Shown here in pieces: positions 34,437 through 47,742 of a stretch of 64,000 nucleotides of DNA; position 1 is the first letter of the stretch; every line of letters starts with the position of its first letter. The notes under the pieces were generated by a model. The model was not told the origin of the DNA, made no database searches, and was given only the letters and a program-made list of their open reading frames with translations. The position numbers and the translations under genes were made by a program. Where the stretch lies: contig JAJDZE010000066.1 of assembly GCA_022824805.1 (NCBI GenBank), positions 1-64,000 on the forward strand, written 5' to 3'. The DNA comes from Acidimicrobiia bacterium (GTDB taxonomy: Bacteria; Actinomycetota; Acidimicrobiia; Acidimicrobiales; Poriferisodalaceae).

Positions 34437-35561
34437 GTGACACTGCTGGAGGCCCGCAGCGAGGCCGACGCACTCGAACAGCTTCACGCGCTCGGCCTCA
34501 CCGACGGCCTGCCAGTGGTCATCCCAACCCCCGAGCGGGTGGCCATGATGGCGCTCGCCAGCGGGCTCGACCCCGATCTCGAGTTGGGTGTCATGGGACC
34601 CGCGCACGGCGTGGCGAGCGTGGAGAAGGTGGCGACGGCCGCAGTGATGGCCGGCTGCCTGCCCGACCATATCCCCGTCGTCGTGGCCGCCGTTCGGGCC
34701 GTGTGCCAGCCCGAGTTCGACCTCACCGAGATGCAGAGCACCACCCACTGCACCGCGCCGCTCATCGTGGTGTGCGGACCGGCACGGCACCTGTGCGGCG
34801 AAGTGGCGTCGGGATTCGGGGCGCTGGGGCCCGGCCATCGGGCCAATGCCACCATCGGCCGGGCGCTGCGGCTGGCGATGATGAACATCGGCGGCGCCCG
34901 CCCCGGCGTGTCCGACATGGCGCTGCACGGCCATCCGGGCAAGTTCACCTACTGCCTCGCCGAAGACACGGAGAACAGCCCATTCGCGCCGCTGCACACC
35001 AGCTACGGCTACGCAGAAGACGACAGCGCTGTTGTCGTGGTGGGCGCCGAGGCGCCGCATTCGACGATCTTCACCGGCGATGCCGACGACCCAGAGTCGG
35101 CCGGTCGGCTGCTGAACGTGATCGCCGCGGTCATGGCCAACCCGGGCAGCAACAACGCGCACCTGCGGCACGGTGCTGTCACGGTGATCATGAACCCCGA
35201 TCACACGACGGTGCTGGCTCGCGCCGGGCTGACCCGCGAGGACATCCAGGCCGAGCTGGCTGCCCGTGCTGCCAACACGGCAGCCACGCTCGCTCATGTC
35301 GGGTCGGCCTTCTACCTCGACCGGGACGGCCCGCACGATGAGCTCGTCCCGATCCTGAAGGACCCCAGCAGGATCGTGGTGTTCCAGGCGGGCGGCTCGG
35401 GTCTGTACACGATGGTGATGCCCTCGTGGTGCGCCGGCCCGCACCGGAACCCGGTCGTGCACGCCGAGATCGATCTCGACCAAGCGTGCGAGGTGCCCTG
35501 GGCCGATGCTCTCGGCATCGGCGCCTCAGACTCAACCGACGTTGCAGGAGGAGCAGCCTGA
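34437..35561 (+). CDS. Conserved protein paired with UGSC selenoprotein
   Basis: A 374-residue protein of a conserved family I cannot name. Recognisable runs are [16 protein letters not shown] near the start, [41 protein letters not shown], and [18 protein letters not shown]. It is rich in conserved Cys/His and has no membrane segment. GTG at 34437 is 22 nt after the selenoprotein stop, so they form an operon with the MaoC gene that overlaps its stop. A likely functional partner or second subunit of the UGSC protein, by context only. Confidence 0.65.
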   Translation: MTLLEARSEADALEQLHALGLTDGLPVVIPTPERVAMMALASGLDPDLELGVMGPAHGVASVEKVATAAVMAGCLPDHIPVVVAAVRAVCQPEFDLTEMQSTTHCTAPLIVVCGPARHLCGEVASGFGALGPGHRANATIGRALRLAMMNIGGARPGVSDMALHGHPGKFTYCLAEDTENSPFAPLHTSYGYAEDDSAVVVVGAEAPHSTIFTGDADDPESAGRLLNVIAAVMANPGSNNAHLRHGAVTVIMNPDHTTVLARAGLTREDIQAELAARAANTAATLAHVGSAFYLDRDGPHDELVPILKDPSRIVVFQAGGSGLYTMVMPSWCAGPHRNPVVHAEIDLDQACEVPWADALGIGASDSTDVAGGAA

Positions 35562-36055
35562 TGAGCGACGCACCCCGCCCGCACGGCGGCCGATGGTTCG
35601 AGGAGCTGACGCCGGGTCTGGTGATCCATCATCGACTGCGCCGCACAATCACCGAGGCCGACAACGTCATGTTCACCACCATGACGTTGAACCCGGCGGC
35701 CCTGCATCTCGACTTCGAGTACGCCCGCACCGAGACCCAGTTCGGCAAGCCGCTCGTCAACTCGATGTTCACGGCCGCTGTCGTGGTCGGCATCTCGGTG
35801 CACGAGACCACCCACGGCACCACCGTGGCCAACCTCGGCTTCGAACGGATGGATTTCCCTGCACCCGTCTTCCACGGCGACACGCTGCGGGTAGAGAGCG
35901 AAGTGGTCTCGGCCCGAGGATCCAAGAGCAAGCCCGACCAGGGCATCATCCTGTTCGAGCACCGCGCTTACAACCAGGACGACACGCTGGTCGCCATCAT
36001 GCGCCGCAACGCCCTCATGTGGCGCCAGCCATCGGAGGCCGACACCGGCGCCTGA
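35561..36055 (+). CDS. MaoC-like hot-dog dehydratase
   Basis: A 164-residue MaoC/(R)-hydratase-type protein. The motif [26 protein letters not shown] carries the catalytic Asp and His of the family, followed by [16 protein letters not shown] and [14 protein letters not shown]. It probably hydrates an enoyl-CoA or a mesaconyl/itaconyl-type CoA ester. Its ATG overlaps the preceding stop (TGATG) with GGAGGAG upstream, so it is translated with the UGSC-partner gene. Confidence 0.88.
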   Translation: MSDAPRPHGGRWFEELTPGLVIHHRLRRTITEADNVMFTTMTLNPAALHLDFEYARTETQFGKPLVNSMFTAAVVVGISVHETTHGTTVANLGFERMDFPAPVFHGDTLRVESEVVSARGSKSKPDQGIILFEHRAYNQDDTLVAIMRRNALMWRQPSEADTGA

Positions 36056-36102
36056 ACGCACTGGGGCGTGGCGGCGTCACTGCGCGTGCATCCTTGATCG
36101 CC

Positions 36103-37128
36103 GTGAACGCTGGTCCCCCGTCCGATCCCATCGCGCTACGGCGCGCCGCTCAGCAGCTCGCGGATGAGGTGCTGTTCGAGCGCGCCTTGGACGTGGACGA
36201 AGCGGGCGAGGTTCCTGAGCGCAACCTGGACCTGTTCCTTGATGCTGGGCTGTATGGGCTGTGGACGCCGACCGAGGTGGGCGGCTGCGGCTTCGACGAG
36301 CTTGAGCGACTGCCGATACTTGAAGCGCTGGCTGGCGGCTGTCTCACGACGGCGTTCGTGTGGGCTCAGCACGGCGGCGGCTCGGCGAACGCTGCGCGGA
36401 CCCCGCCGGGATCGCCGCTGCATGAGCGCTGGGCCCGTGCGCTTGCGACCGGCGAGCGGCGCAGTGGCGTCGCGTTCGCGCATGTGCTGCGTCCCGAGCC
36501 GTGCCTGTTCGCAGAGCGTTCCGGCGACGGCTGGGTGCTGCGTGGCGTCGCACCGTTCGTCACTGGGTGGGGTCACATCGACGCGGTGCTGGTTGCTGCC
36601 CACGACGCTGACCGGCTGGTGTGGATGCTCATTGCGGCCGCCGAGGCACGCACGCTGACCTCCAGCCGGCTGCGGCTCGCTGCGGTGGACTCCTCGTTGA
36701 CGGTGGAGCTGCACTTCGACGGGCACTCCGTCAGCGACGACGACGTGGTGGAGGTCATCGACTACAGCGACTGGCTGTCGTTCTACCGCCAGGGCCTGCG
36801 AACCAACGGCGCCCTCATGCTGGGCGTTGCGTCCCGCGCTCTCGGACTGCTCGGGCACTCGCCGCTGGATGCCGAGCTGGATGCGGCTCGCAGCGCGCTC
36901 TACGCAGCCGAGGTCGATGAGATGCCGGATCGCCGTGCGCAAGTCGGTTACGTCGGCATTCGGGCGACCAGCGCGCTCGTCTCATCAGTCGGCGGCAGAG
37001 CGATCACGCTCGCCCATCATGCGCAGCGCCTCGCCCGGGAGGCCCTCTTTCTGCTGGTCCAGGGCCAGACCGCCGACATCCGCGCCGGCCACCTGCGCCG
37101 TCTCACAGGCACCGACCCGGGCGGCTGA
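36103..37128 (+). CDS. Acyl-CoA dehydrogenase-like flavoprotein
   Basis: A 341-residue homologue of acyl-CoA dehydrogenases. The N-terminal helical domain has GLYGLWTPTEVGGCGFDELE and the beta domain SGDGWVLRGVAPFVTGWGHID. The C-terminal helices end AREALFLLVQGQTADIRAGHL. It lacks the usual catalytic glutamate context and GGT...QR ending, so it may have a non-dehydrogenase role. Start GTG at 36103; the open frame upstream is a shadow of the MaoC gene. Follows MaoC at 47 nt. Confidence 0.72.
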   Translation: MNAGPPSDPIALRRAAQQLADEVLFERALDVDEAGEVPERNLDLFLDAGLYGLWTPTEVGGCGFDELERLPILEALAGGCLTTAFVWAQHGGGSANAARTPPGSPLHERWARALATGERRSGVAFAHVLRPEPCLFAERSGDGWVLRGVAPFVTGWGHIDAVLVAAHDADRLVWMLIAAAEARTLTSSRLRLAAVDSSLTVELHFDGHSVSDDDVVEVIDYSDWLSFYRQGLRTNGALMLGVASRALGLLGHSPLDAELDAARSALYAAEVDEMPDRRAQVGYVGIRATSALVSSVGGRAITLAHHAQRLAREALFLLVQGQTADIRAGHLRRLTGTDPGG

Positions 37129-37129
37129 G

Positions 37130-37162
37130 GGCTCAGAGGCTGAGCCGCACGGCGAAGCCGTG
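37130..37162 (+). terminator. Double hairpin after acyl-CoA dehydrogenase-like gene
   Basis: GGCTCA/TGAGCC (37130-37146, loop GAGGC) is followed at once by CACGGC/GCCGTG (37148-37162, loop GAA). The first hairpin core CTCAGAGGCTGAG is identical to that at 62602-62614. Confidence 0.5.
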
Positions 37163-37258
37163 GCCCGAGCGGCCCGTGAGCCCAATCACATGAGAATGGG
37201 GAACAAGAGCGGGAGACAACAGGCGACGCGCTGGGAGGCTCACCTCTCGACGCGGCAG

Positions 37259-38101
37259 CTACGGCAGACCGGCACCGGGCACGTCGACCCGGACGGTCTC
37301 GATGCGTCCGAGGGCCGGAGCGTCGTCGGGCGGGCGCGATGTCGGCGCGGTGACCATGTAGAGGGTGCGGCGATCGTCGTCGCCGAGCATGCAGGCGAAG
37401 CAGTTCAGCTCCAGCTCGATGACATCGGTGATCTCGCCGCCGTCGACTACCCGGAAACAGCTGGCATTGAGCGGATCGGCCACCCAGATGCCGCCGGCCT
37501 CGTCCCCGCAGATGCCGTCGGGCACCCGCTCGCCCAGATCGGCGAAGGTCCGCCGCCCGCTCAACGAGCCGTCAGGTTCGATGTCGAACGCCGTCATCCG
37601 GCGGCCGTAGCTCTCCGCGACGACCATGTGGCGCCCGCTGGGGTCAATGACGGTGCCGTTGGGAAAGTCGAACCCATCGGGCCCAGGCCGTGCCACGCCG
37701 TCGGGACTCACGATGGCCAGCGTCGCCTGGGCGAACGTCTCCCCTGCACGGTCGTCGAACCCGAAGTTGCCGACGTACGCCGTGCCGTCGGCGGCAACCA
37801 CCATGTCGTTGCACGGCCCTCCGGCGATGCCCGACAGGTCGGCGTGCAGCCACTCGTTGCCGTCGGCGTCGAGCCGGCGAAGCCGCCGGTCGAGCATCGA
37901 GACGAACAGCAGATCGCCGTTGGGCAGCCACCCCAGCCCCGACGGCTGGGTGGGCACCGTGTGGATCAGTTCCTCGTCGCCGTCGGGCGTGACCGTGAAG
38001 ATGCCATGCCGGTAGAAGTCGGAATACCAGAGCCGGTCGCCGCGCCAGCGCGGCCCCTCCCCGAATCGCAGCCCCGTCACCACCACATCAGTCGTCGTCA
38101 T
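37259..38101 (-). CDS. SMP-30/gluconolactonase family protein
   Basis: A 280-residue six-bladed beta-propeller. FGEGPRWRGDRLWYSDFYRHGIF gives the first metal-binding Glu, HADLSGIAGGPCNDMVVAADGTAYVG the central Asn/Asp, and PDGICGDEAGGIWVADP the third metal-ligand region. Family members hydrolyse sugar lactones, but substrate here is open. A leaderless -10 TAGCGT (38115-38110) lies 8 nt before the ATG. Confidence 0.88.
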   Translation of the reverse strand: MTTTDVVVTGLRFGEGPRWRGDRLWYSDFYRHGIFTVTPDGDEELIHTVPTQPSGLGWLPNGDLLFVSMLDRRLRRLDADGNEWLHADLSGIAGGPCNDMVVAADGTAYVGNFGFDDRAGETFAQATLAIVSPDGVARPGPDGFDFPNGTVIDPSGRHMVVAESYGRRMTAFDIEPDGSLSGRRTFADLGERVPDGICGDEAGGIWVADPLNASCFRVVDGGEITDVIELELNCFACMLGDDDRRTLYMVTAPTSRPPDDAPALGRIETVRVDVPGAGLP

Positions 38102-38179
38102 GGCCGCCGACGCTAGTCCTGCACGCAGATCGCACTTGAAGGCACCGGTCGTGCCCGGATACCCCGCCGAGCGGGCAGA

Positions 38180-39472
38180 TCAAGACCGAGCGACCACCAT
38201 CTGATGCTTGATGGGGCCGACGTGCAGGTGTCCGATGCGCGACTGCTCGCCGTCGAGCTGCAGGCCGTCGAGCAGGGGCGCAACGACGCGGAAGAACGCT
38301 CGCAGCTCCCAGCGGGCCAAGTGCACTCCCAGGCAGAAGTGGGCGCCGTGGCCGAAGGCGAGGTGATCGTTGGGTGTGCGCCCGATGTCGAAGCGGTAGG
38401 GCTCGGGAAACTGCCGCTCGTCGCGGTTGGCCGAGGGGTACCACACCCCCACGTGCTCCCCGGCCTTGATCGTGTGGCCTCGCAGCTCGGTGTCTTTGGT
38501 GCAGGTGCGCGCGAACTGGATGACCGGCGAGGTCCAGCGCAAGATCTCCTCCACGGCCGACTCCACAGCATCGGGGTCGTCGATGCGCTCGTTGAGCAGG
38601 TCGAGTTGGTCGCGGTGCTCCAGCAGAGCGATCACCCCACCGCTCGCAGCGTTGCGAGTGGTCTCGTTGCCCGCAGCGATCATCAGGCGCAGGTAGCCCA
38701 CGAGCTGCTGCGGCGTGAGCGGGCCTGATTCGATCTCCGAGCGCAGCAGGATGCTCACCAGGTCGCGGCCGTCGGCGCCGTCGCGGCGGCGCTCGGTGAT
38801 CAGCTCGCCGATCCAGGTGTCGAACTCGCGGATCATGCGCGCCCGCATCTCGTCGCGGGGCTCGCCGGGCCGGCAGAACCTCTCCAGATCGGGATCGTCG
38901 AACAGCACCGACGTCCAGGCGTGCACCTGTTCCCAGTCGTCGGCCGACACGCCGACCATCTCGCAGATGGCAGCCAGCGGCAGCTTCACCGCCAGGTCTT
39001 CCACGACATCGGCGGTGCGTTCGTCGGCGACCTTGGCGATGAACTCGTCCGCGAATCGCTGGGCGTGCAGCTCCAGCGATTCGGACCTGGCACGCATCGC
39101 CTTCGGCGTGAACTCCGGCACCACCAGCCGGCGCAGGTCCCAGTGGTCGGGCCGGTCCTTGAAGATGAAGTCCGGCGGTTCGTCCGGATCCCAGCCGATC
39201 TCGATGGAGCGCTGGCGGTACTTGGTCCAGAAGCGGGCATCCCGGTCGGCGTCGGCGAGGCGCAGGCGACCGCCGCCGTTGATGAACGTCTTGTTCTGGC
39301 CCGAGATCCACTTCACGTCCTCGTAGCGGGTGACGGCCCAGAACGGCACGATGTTGTCGCGCACGTACCAGTAGACGGGCGCCTCCTCGCGCAGCAGATC
39401 CCATTCGGCCCACGGGTAACCCTCAGCGGCGTATCGCTCGGTGTCGTGGATGACCGCCTCGTCGACCTGCAT
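38180..39472 (-). CDS. Cytochrome P450
   Basis: A 430-residue haem monooxygenase. The I-helix oxygen-activation motif is MIAAGNETTRN, the K-helix pair is EEILRW, and the Cys-ligand loop is FGHGAHFCLGVHLAR. The N-terminus and PWAEWDLLREEAPVYWY resemble bacterial CYP125/142-like soluble P450s, which act on steroids or terpenoids, but that is only suggestive. I start at 39472, behind GAAGAGG, because the preceding in-frame residues are not conserved. -10 TACCGT is near 39523. Confidence 0.9.
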   Translation of the reverse strand: MQVDEAVIHDTERYAAEGYPWAEWDLLREEAPVYWYVRDNIVPFWAVTRYEDVKWISGQNKTFINGGGRLRLADADRDARFWTKYRQRSIEIGWDPDEPPDFIFKDRPDHWDLRRLVVPEFTPKAMRARSESLELHAQRFADEFIAKVADERTADVVEDLAVKLPLAAICEMVGVSADDWEQVHAWTSVLFDDPDLERFCRPGEPRDEMRARMIREFDTWIGELITERRRDGADGRDLVSILLRSEIESGPLTPQQLVGYLRLMIAAGNETTRNAASGGVIALLEHRDQLDLLNERIDDPDAVESAVEEILRWTSPVIQFARTCTKDTELRGHTIKAGEHVGVWYPSANRDERQFPEPYRFDIGRTPNDHLAFGHGAHFCLGVHLARWELRAFFRVVAPLLDGLQLDGEQSRIGHLHVGPIKHQMVVARS

Positions 39473-39698
39473 GAATCTGCACCTCTTCCCGCTGGTACCT
39501 GCCGAAACTGGCGTCAACGGTAGCCATGCGCCGGGTAGGAGTGCCGGGCTGCGATGATGACCAGCCTCGCCGACATGCGGCCTGGCGTCGCGGGCACACC
39601 ATGAGCGGAGCGCCGCCGAGCCAGCATCGACAGCCGGTACCGGGTCAACGCCATACTGACGACCTGTCCGACGCAGTCTCGGAGGTCAGGGGCACCAC

Positions 39699-40700
39699 AT
39701 GAGCACGGTTACTGAGGCGGCAGATGGTCCAGACGATCTGCCGGTCATCTGGTTCGACCGGCCCGCCGGCCGGCTGCAGCGCGAGCTGCTCGACGGACGG
39801 GCGCAGATCGTCGATGTGCGCGGCGCTGACCCGCTGGAAAGCATCGAACAGGCGCACGGCGCCATCGTGGGCGCCGCGATCCGCTACGACCGCACCGTGT
39901 ACGAGCGAGCTCCGCGGCTGAAGGTGATCGCCCGGGCCGGCATCGGATTCGACAATCTCGACCTCGACGACGCCACCGAGTTCGGCATCGCCGCCTGCAA
40001 CACGCCCGACGGGCCGACGATCTCCGCCGCTGAGCAAGCCGTCGCGCTCATTTTCGCCATCACCAAGGGACTGAAGGAATCGGCCCTCCGGCTCGAAGCT
40101 GCCGAAGGCGACTACTGGGCACGCCACGGGCATCTCGAACTGGCCGGCTCGACGCTCGCATTAGTCGGGCTCGGACGAATCGGCGGCTACGTGGCTCGGG
40201 TGATGTCTGCCGTCGGCATGGAGATCGTTGCGTATGACCCGTATGCGGGCGACGAGCGATTTGCGGAACTCGGGGCGCAGCGAGCGGCGACGCCCAATGA
40301 GGCAGTGGCTGACGCACACGTCGTGTCGGTGCACGCGCCCCTCAGCGAAGCCACGCACCATCTCGTGAACGCCGAACTGCTCGCTGCGATGCGCGACGGC
40401 GTGTACCTGGTCAACACGTCTCGCGGCGGACTTGTCGACCAAGGCGCCCTGCTGGCGGCGCTCGACGCCGGCAAGGTGCGAGGCGCCGGGTTGGATGTGA
40501 CCGAGCCTGAGCCGCTGCCCTCGGGCCACCCGTTGCTGGGTCGCCCCGATGTGGTGGTGACCCCGCACGTGGCTTCTGCCACGGTCGCCGGCCGCCGTCG
40601 CATCTTCACCCACGCCGTCGACGAGGTGATGACGGCGTTCGGCGGCCACCAACCCCCCAACATGCTCAACCCCGAAGCTTGGCCTGGCCGCAACGCCTGA
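39699..40700 (+). CDS. D-isomer-specific 2-hydroxyacid dehydrogenase (SerA-like)
   Basis: A 333-residue NAD-dependent dehydrogenase. Rossmann motif is ALVGLGRIGGYV (about 150), with catalytic Arg in LVNTSRGGLVDQ, Glu in VTEPEPLPSG and His in VTPHVASA. It resembles phosphoglycerate dehydrogenase but lacks the C-terminal ACT regulatory domain, so glyoxylate, hydroxypyruvate or other 2-oxoacids are possible substrates. A GGAGG ribosome site precedes the ATG. Confidence 0.88.
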   Translation: MSTVTEAADGPDDLPVIWFDRPAGRLQRELLDGRAQIVDVRGADPLESIEQAHGAIVGAAIRYDRTVYERAPRLKVIARAGIGFDNLDLDDATEFGIAACNTPDGPTISAAEQAVALIFAITKGLKESALRLEAAEGDYWARHGHLELAGSTLALVGLGRIGGYVARVMSAVGMEIVAYDPYAGDERFAELGAQRAATPNEAVADAHVVSVHAPLSEATHHLVNAELLAAMRDGVYLVNTSRGGLVDQGALLAALDAGKVRGAGLDVTEPEPLPSGHPLLGRPDVVVTPHVASATVAGRRRIFTHAVDEVMTAFGGHQPPNMLNPEAWPGRNA

Positions 40701-40785
40701 CGCTCTGCCTCGTGCTTCCCGCTCTTGTTCGCCGCGCTCACGGGCCGCTCGGGCCCGGGACTCGGCCTCTTAGCCTCCATTGTCG

Positions 40786-44498
<3,713 letters not shown>

Positions 44499-44530
44499 TC
44501 ACCGTCAGCAAGCGAGCCAAGCGAGCCGTC

Positions 44531-45751
44531 GTGGCCGATTTTCAGCAGCACGAGTCGATTGCAACGCTTCACCGCCTTGGCGACCGATCCGTCGAGAGCT
44601 TCGAGAGCGAGCTGTTCGACTACTCGCGTCGCAGGCCCATCGCGCTCATCATCCCGGCGCTGTACAGCGAGCTGCAGGGCCCCGCCCTCGGGAACATCGT
44701 CGACGAGATCGCCAAGGTCGCTTACATCGACGAGATCATCGTGGGCATCGACCGGGCCGACGAGGCTCAGTTCGCCGACGCCAGGCGGTTCTTCGCACGG
44801 CTGCCGCAGCGCACCCGCCTGCTGTGGAACGACGGCCCGCGGCTGCGCACGATCGACGAAGTGCTCGCCGATCGGGTGCTGGCACCGACGGAACCGGGCA
44901 AGGGTCGCAACGTCTGGTACTGCCTCGGCTATTTCCTGGCCTCGGGACGCTGCGAGAACGTCGCCCTGCACGATGCCGACATCCTCACCTACGACCGCGG
45001 CCTGCTGGCACGGCTGCTGTACCCGATCCTGCATCCCACCTTCGGGTACTCCTTCTCGAAGGGCTACTACTACCGGGCCGGCGAGAGTCCCTCCGGACGG
45101 CTCAACGGCCGGGTCGTGCGGCTGCTGGTGACGCCGCTGCTGAGGGCGCTGCGAGCCACGATCGGCGAGCACGACTACCTGCGCTACCTCGGCGCCTTCC
45201 GCTACCCGCTGGCCGGCGAGTTCGCGATGAAGCTGGACATGACCCGCAGCATCCGCATCCCCAGCGACTGGGGCCTCGAGATCGGTGTGCTGTCGGAGGT
45301 GTACCGCATCTACCAGGGTCGGCGGATCTGCCAGGTCGATCTCTGCGGGCGCTACGACCACAAGCACCAGGACCTCTCGCTCGAAGACGCCAACGCGGGC
45401 CTGCACAAGATGAGCCGCGACATCGCCAAGGCCATCTACCGCAAGCTGGCCATCGACGGCACCACGCTGGGAACTGAGATCTTCCGCACAGTCAAGGCCG
45501 TCTACTACCGCAACGCGCTCGACCTCGTCAGCCACTACCGCAACGACGCCGCGTTCAACGGCTTCGACTTCGACCTGCACGCCGAGGAGACGGCCGTGGA
45601 GCTGTTTGCCTCAGCGATCATGGAAGCCGGCGACGAGTTTCTGAACGACCCAATGGACACACCGTTCATCCCGAACTGGTCACGCGTGCAAAGCGCCGTG
45701 CCCGGTGTGCTCGGCCAGCTCTACGACGCCGTCGAGCTCGACAACGCCTGA
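44531..45751 (+). CDS. gpgS: Glucosyl-3-phosphoglycerate synthase (GpgS, GT81)
   Basis: Transfers glucose from a nucleotide sugar to 3-phosphoglycerate, the first step to the compatible solute glucosylglycerate. Of 406 residues, the N-terminal LIIPALYSELQGPALGNIVDE is the GT-A start. VALHDADILTYDR holds the metal-binding D-x-D-like site, and YFLASGRCENVALHD and WGLEIGVLSEVYR are family signatures. Start is GTG at 44531. -10 TAGCTT (44494-44499) gives a 25-nt leader without a clear ribosome site. The phosphatase GpgP is not present. It converges on a phosphorylase for the same product. Confidence 0.88.
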   Translation: MADFQQHESIATLHRLGDRSVESFESELFDYSRRRPIALIIPALYSELQGPALGNIVDEIAKVAYIDEIIVGIDRADEAQFADARRFFARLPQRTRLLWNDGPRLRTIDEVLADRVLAPTEPGKGRNVWYCLGYFLASGRCENVALHDADILTYDRGLLARLLYPILHPTFGYSFSKGYYYRAGESPSGRLNGRVVRLLVTPLLRALRATIGEHDYLRYLGAFRYPLAGEFAMKLDMTRSIRIPSDWGLEIGVLSEVYRIYQGRRICQVDLCGRYDHKHQDLSLEDANAGLHKMSRDIAKAIYRKLAIDGTTLGTEIFRTVKAVYYRNALDLVSHYRNDAAFNGFDFDLHAEETAVELFASAIMEAGDEFLNDPMDTPFIPNWSRVQSAVPGVLGQLYDAVELDNA

Positions 45752-45795
45752 GCCTCGCGGCGGCCAGCCCTGCCCGATGGCCCGCCGGCGGGGAG

Positions 45796-47658
45796 TTACA
45801 GGTTCGTCGGACGGTGCGCTTGCGCGGGCTCGCGGCGCTCGGCCTCCAGGCACAGCCACATCGTCTGGCTCGACGCCAGATCGACACGGTCCGACGGACC
45901 GTGCGGCGCACCCTCCATCAGGTCCACGCAGCCGGCCTCGCCGAACTGCCTGCCTGCGCTGCCTGGCGGGCAGAGCGATGACAGCACCTCGAGGTCCACG
46001 GTGAGATGGGTGTGACCCACGTTGGTCACCGACACCACCGTCTGACCGCTCTGCGCACCGCCGCGCATCACACCCAGGGCCTGCGGCCCCAAGTCCAGCG
46101 ACACCTGCGGGCTGTCGGGATGGAATGCGGGCTGCGCACGGCGGATGAGCATGCGGTGCACGAGCTCGACCAGCGTCCTGCGCCGGATCCCATCCTGTGC
46201 GCCGAGCAGATCCACCGCCTCGTCCAGGGTGACCTTGCGCCGGTTGATGGTGCGATTGTTCTGTTCCACTGGCGGCAGACCATGCTCGGTGACGATGCGC
46301 GGCGGCTCGCTGATCGGCGTCCAATAGCTGGGGGTGCCCAGCAGTGCGTGCACATACAGCGCAGGGACGCCGGCGAGGCTCAGCATGATCGTGTGCGCGG
46401 CGAGGAACTGCGCCACGCCCAGAGGGTCGCCATCGCCGGCGAAGAGATCCCACAGCGAGACGTTCAGCTCGTAGGCCTTGGGTCCAGCAGGTGTGTCGAA
46501 CTCCGAATGCGTGCCGCCCGCGCTGTGCGCGGCGGCGATGAGCCGGTTGATCTCGGCGACGCTCAGCAGCCCCTCCACCGGGCGCAGCCCGATGCCGTCG
46601 TGGCTGGCGATGAAGTTGAAGAATGACGCTCCCGCAGGCGGTGCCTCCAGCTTCTCCAGCCATTGCTGCATCGCCACCGACGAGCCCGACAGCATCGTGT
46701 GAGCCACCAGCGGCGGCAGGCTGAAGTTGTAGACGAGGTGGGCTTCGTCGCCGTCGCCCCAATACGCCACGTTCTGGTCGTGCGGCACGTTGGTCTCGGT
46801 GATGATGACCGAGTCGGGACATCGGGCGTCGAGCAGTGTCCTCAGCAGCTTCACGAACTCGTGGGTCTGGGGCAGATTCACGCAGGAAGTTCCGAGCTCC
46901 TTCCAGAGATACGCGATGGCGTCGAGCCGGAACCACCGCACGCCCGCGTCCACGAGACGGGCGACGGTGCACAGCAGCTCCAGCAGAACCTCAGGCTCAG
47001 CGAAATCCAGGTCGACCTGGTCGTAGCTGAACGTGCACCACAGCAGCCGGGGGCCGTCGGGGGTCTCGACTTCGCGCAGCAGCGGCGTCGTGCGGGGACG
47101 CACCACGCTCGACAGGTCATCGGTGGGCTCGGCGGTGAGCAGGTAGCGGCTGCCGGGCTCTTCCCCGCTGCAGAACTGCTCCATCCAGGGGTGATCGGCG
47201 CTGACATGGTTCACGACCAGATCGGCCATGACCGTGTAGGTCTCGCTCAAGTCAGCGATGTCTTCCCAGGTTCCCAGTCGCGGGTCCACAGCACGGTGGT
47301 CAGTAATGGCGAAGCCCCCGTCGGAGCTCGCCGGGTAGAAGGGCAGCACGTGCACGACCGACACGACGTCGCCGGTCAGGTCGTCGAGCAGGTCGTGCAT
47401 CGTCTGCATCGGCACCTTGCCCGCTTCGGTGATCGAGTCGGCGTAGGTGATCACCGCCACGTCGTGCTCATCCCACCGCGGGCCGCCCGCTGCAGCGCCC
47501 CGAGTGCCGTCGATTCCGAGGGAGGAGAGCACGTCGTCGACGAGGCGATCAGTGCACGACCCCGGGTAGATGAACTCGAGGTGGCGCCGGACGCGGCTGC
47601 GGAGATCCCCCTCTGTCACGACGTTCGGACCCCAGTCATCAGGCCGGCTCTGGGCCAA
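45796..47658 (-). CDS. GH13_18 sugar phosphorylase, probably glucosylglycerate phosphorylase
   Basis: A 620-residue sucrose-phosphorylase-type enzyme. VRWFRLDAIAYLWKE contains the nucleophile Asp, IITETNVPHDQN the acid/base Glu and NFIASHDGIG the third carboxylate. VVNHVSADHPW and RKVTLDEAVD are other family blocks. Subfamily GH13_18 includes sucrose, sucrose-6-phosphate and glucosylglycerate phosphorylases. The convergent gpgS makes glucosylglycerate the preferred substrate. The start is TTG at 47658; TACGGT lies 11 nt upstream. Confidence 0.85.
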   Translation of the reverse strand: MAQSRPDDWGPNVVTEGDLRSRVRRHLEFIYPGSCTDRLVDDVLSSLGIDGTRGAAAGGPRWDEHDVAVITYADSITEAGKVPMQTMHDLLDDLTGDVVSVVHVLPFYPASSDGGFAITDHRAVDPRLGTWEDIADLSETYTVMADLVVNHVSADHPWMEQFCSGEEPGSRYLLTAEPTDDLSSVVRPRTTPLLREVETPDGPRLLWCTFSYDQVDLDFAEPEVLLELLCTVARLVDAGVRWFRLDAIAYLWKELGTSCVNLPQTHEFVKLLRTLLDARCPDSVIITETNVPHDQNVAYWGDGDEAHLVYNFSLPPLVAHTMLSGSSVAMQQWLEKLEAPPAGASFFNFIASHDGIGLRPVEGLLSVAEINRLIAAAHSAGGTHSEFDTPAGPKAYELNVSLWDLFAGDGDPLGVAQFLAAHTIMLSLAGVPALYVHALLGTPSYWTPISEPPRIVTEHGLPPVEQNNRTINRRKVTLDEAVDLLGAQDGIRRRTLVELVHRMLIRRAQPAFHPDSPQVSLDLGPQALGVMRGGAQSGQTVVSVTNVGHTHLTVDLEVLSSLCPPGSAGRQFGEAGCVDLMEGAPHGPSDRVDLASSQTMWLCLEAERREPAQAHRPTNL

Positions 47659-47742
47659 TCGGGTGCGGAACCGTAGTGAGCGAGACTAGTGACGTTCATC
47701 GCGCCGACCGCGTAAGCGCGGTGCACCGCGTAGCGTGAAGCC

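Noticed and set aside
36827-38116. Plus-strand 429-codon frame over the acyl-CoA dehydrogenase-like end and SMP-30 gene
   Set aside because: Antisense to the well-supported SMP-30 gene, and Arg/Pro/Ala-biased as expected for a shadow of GC-rich coding DNA.
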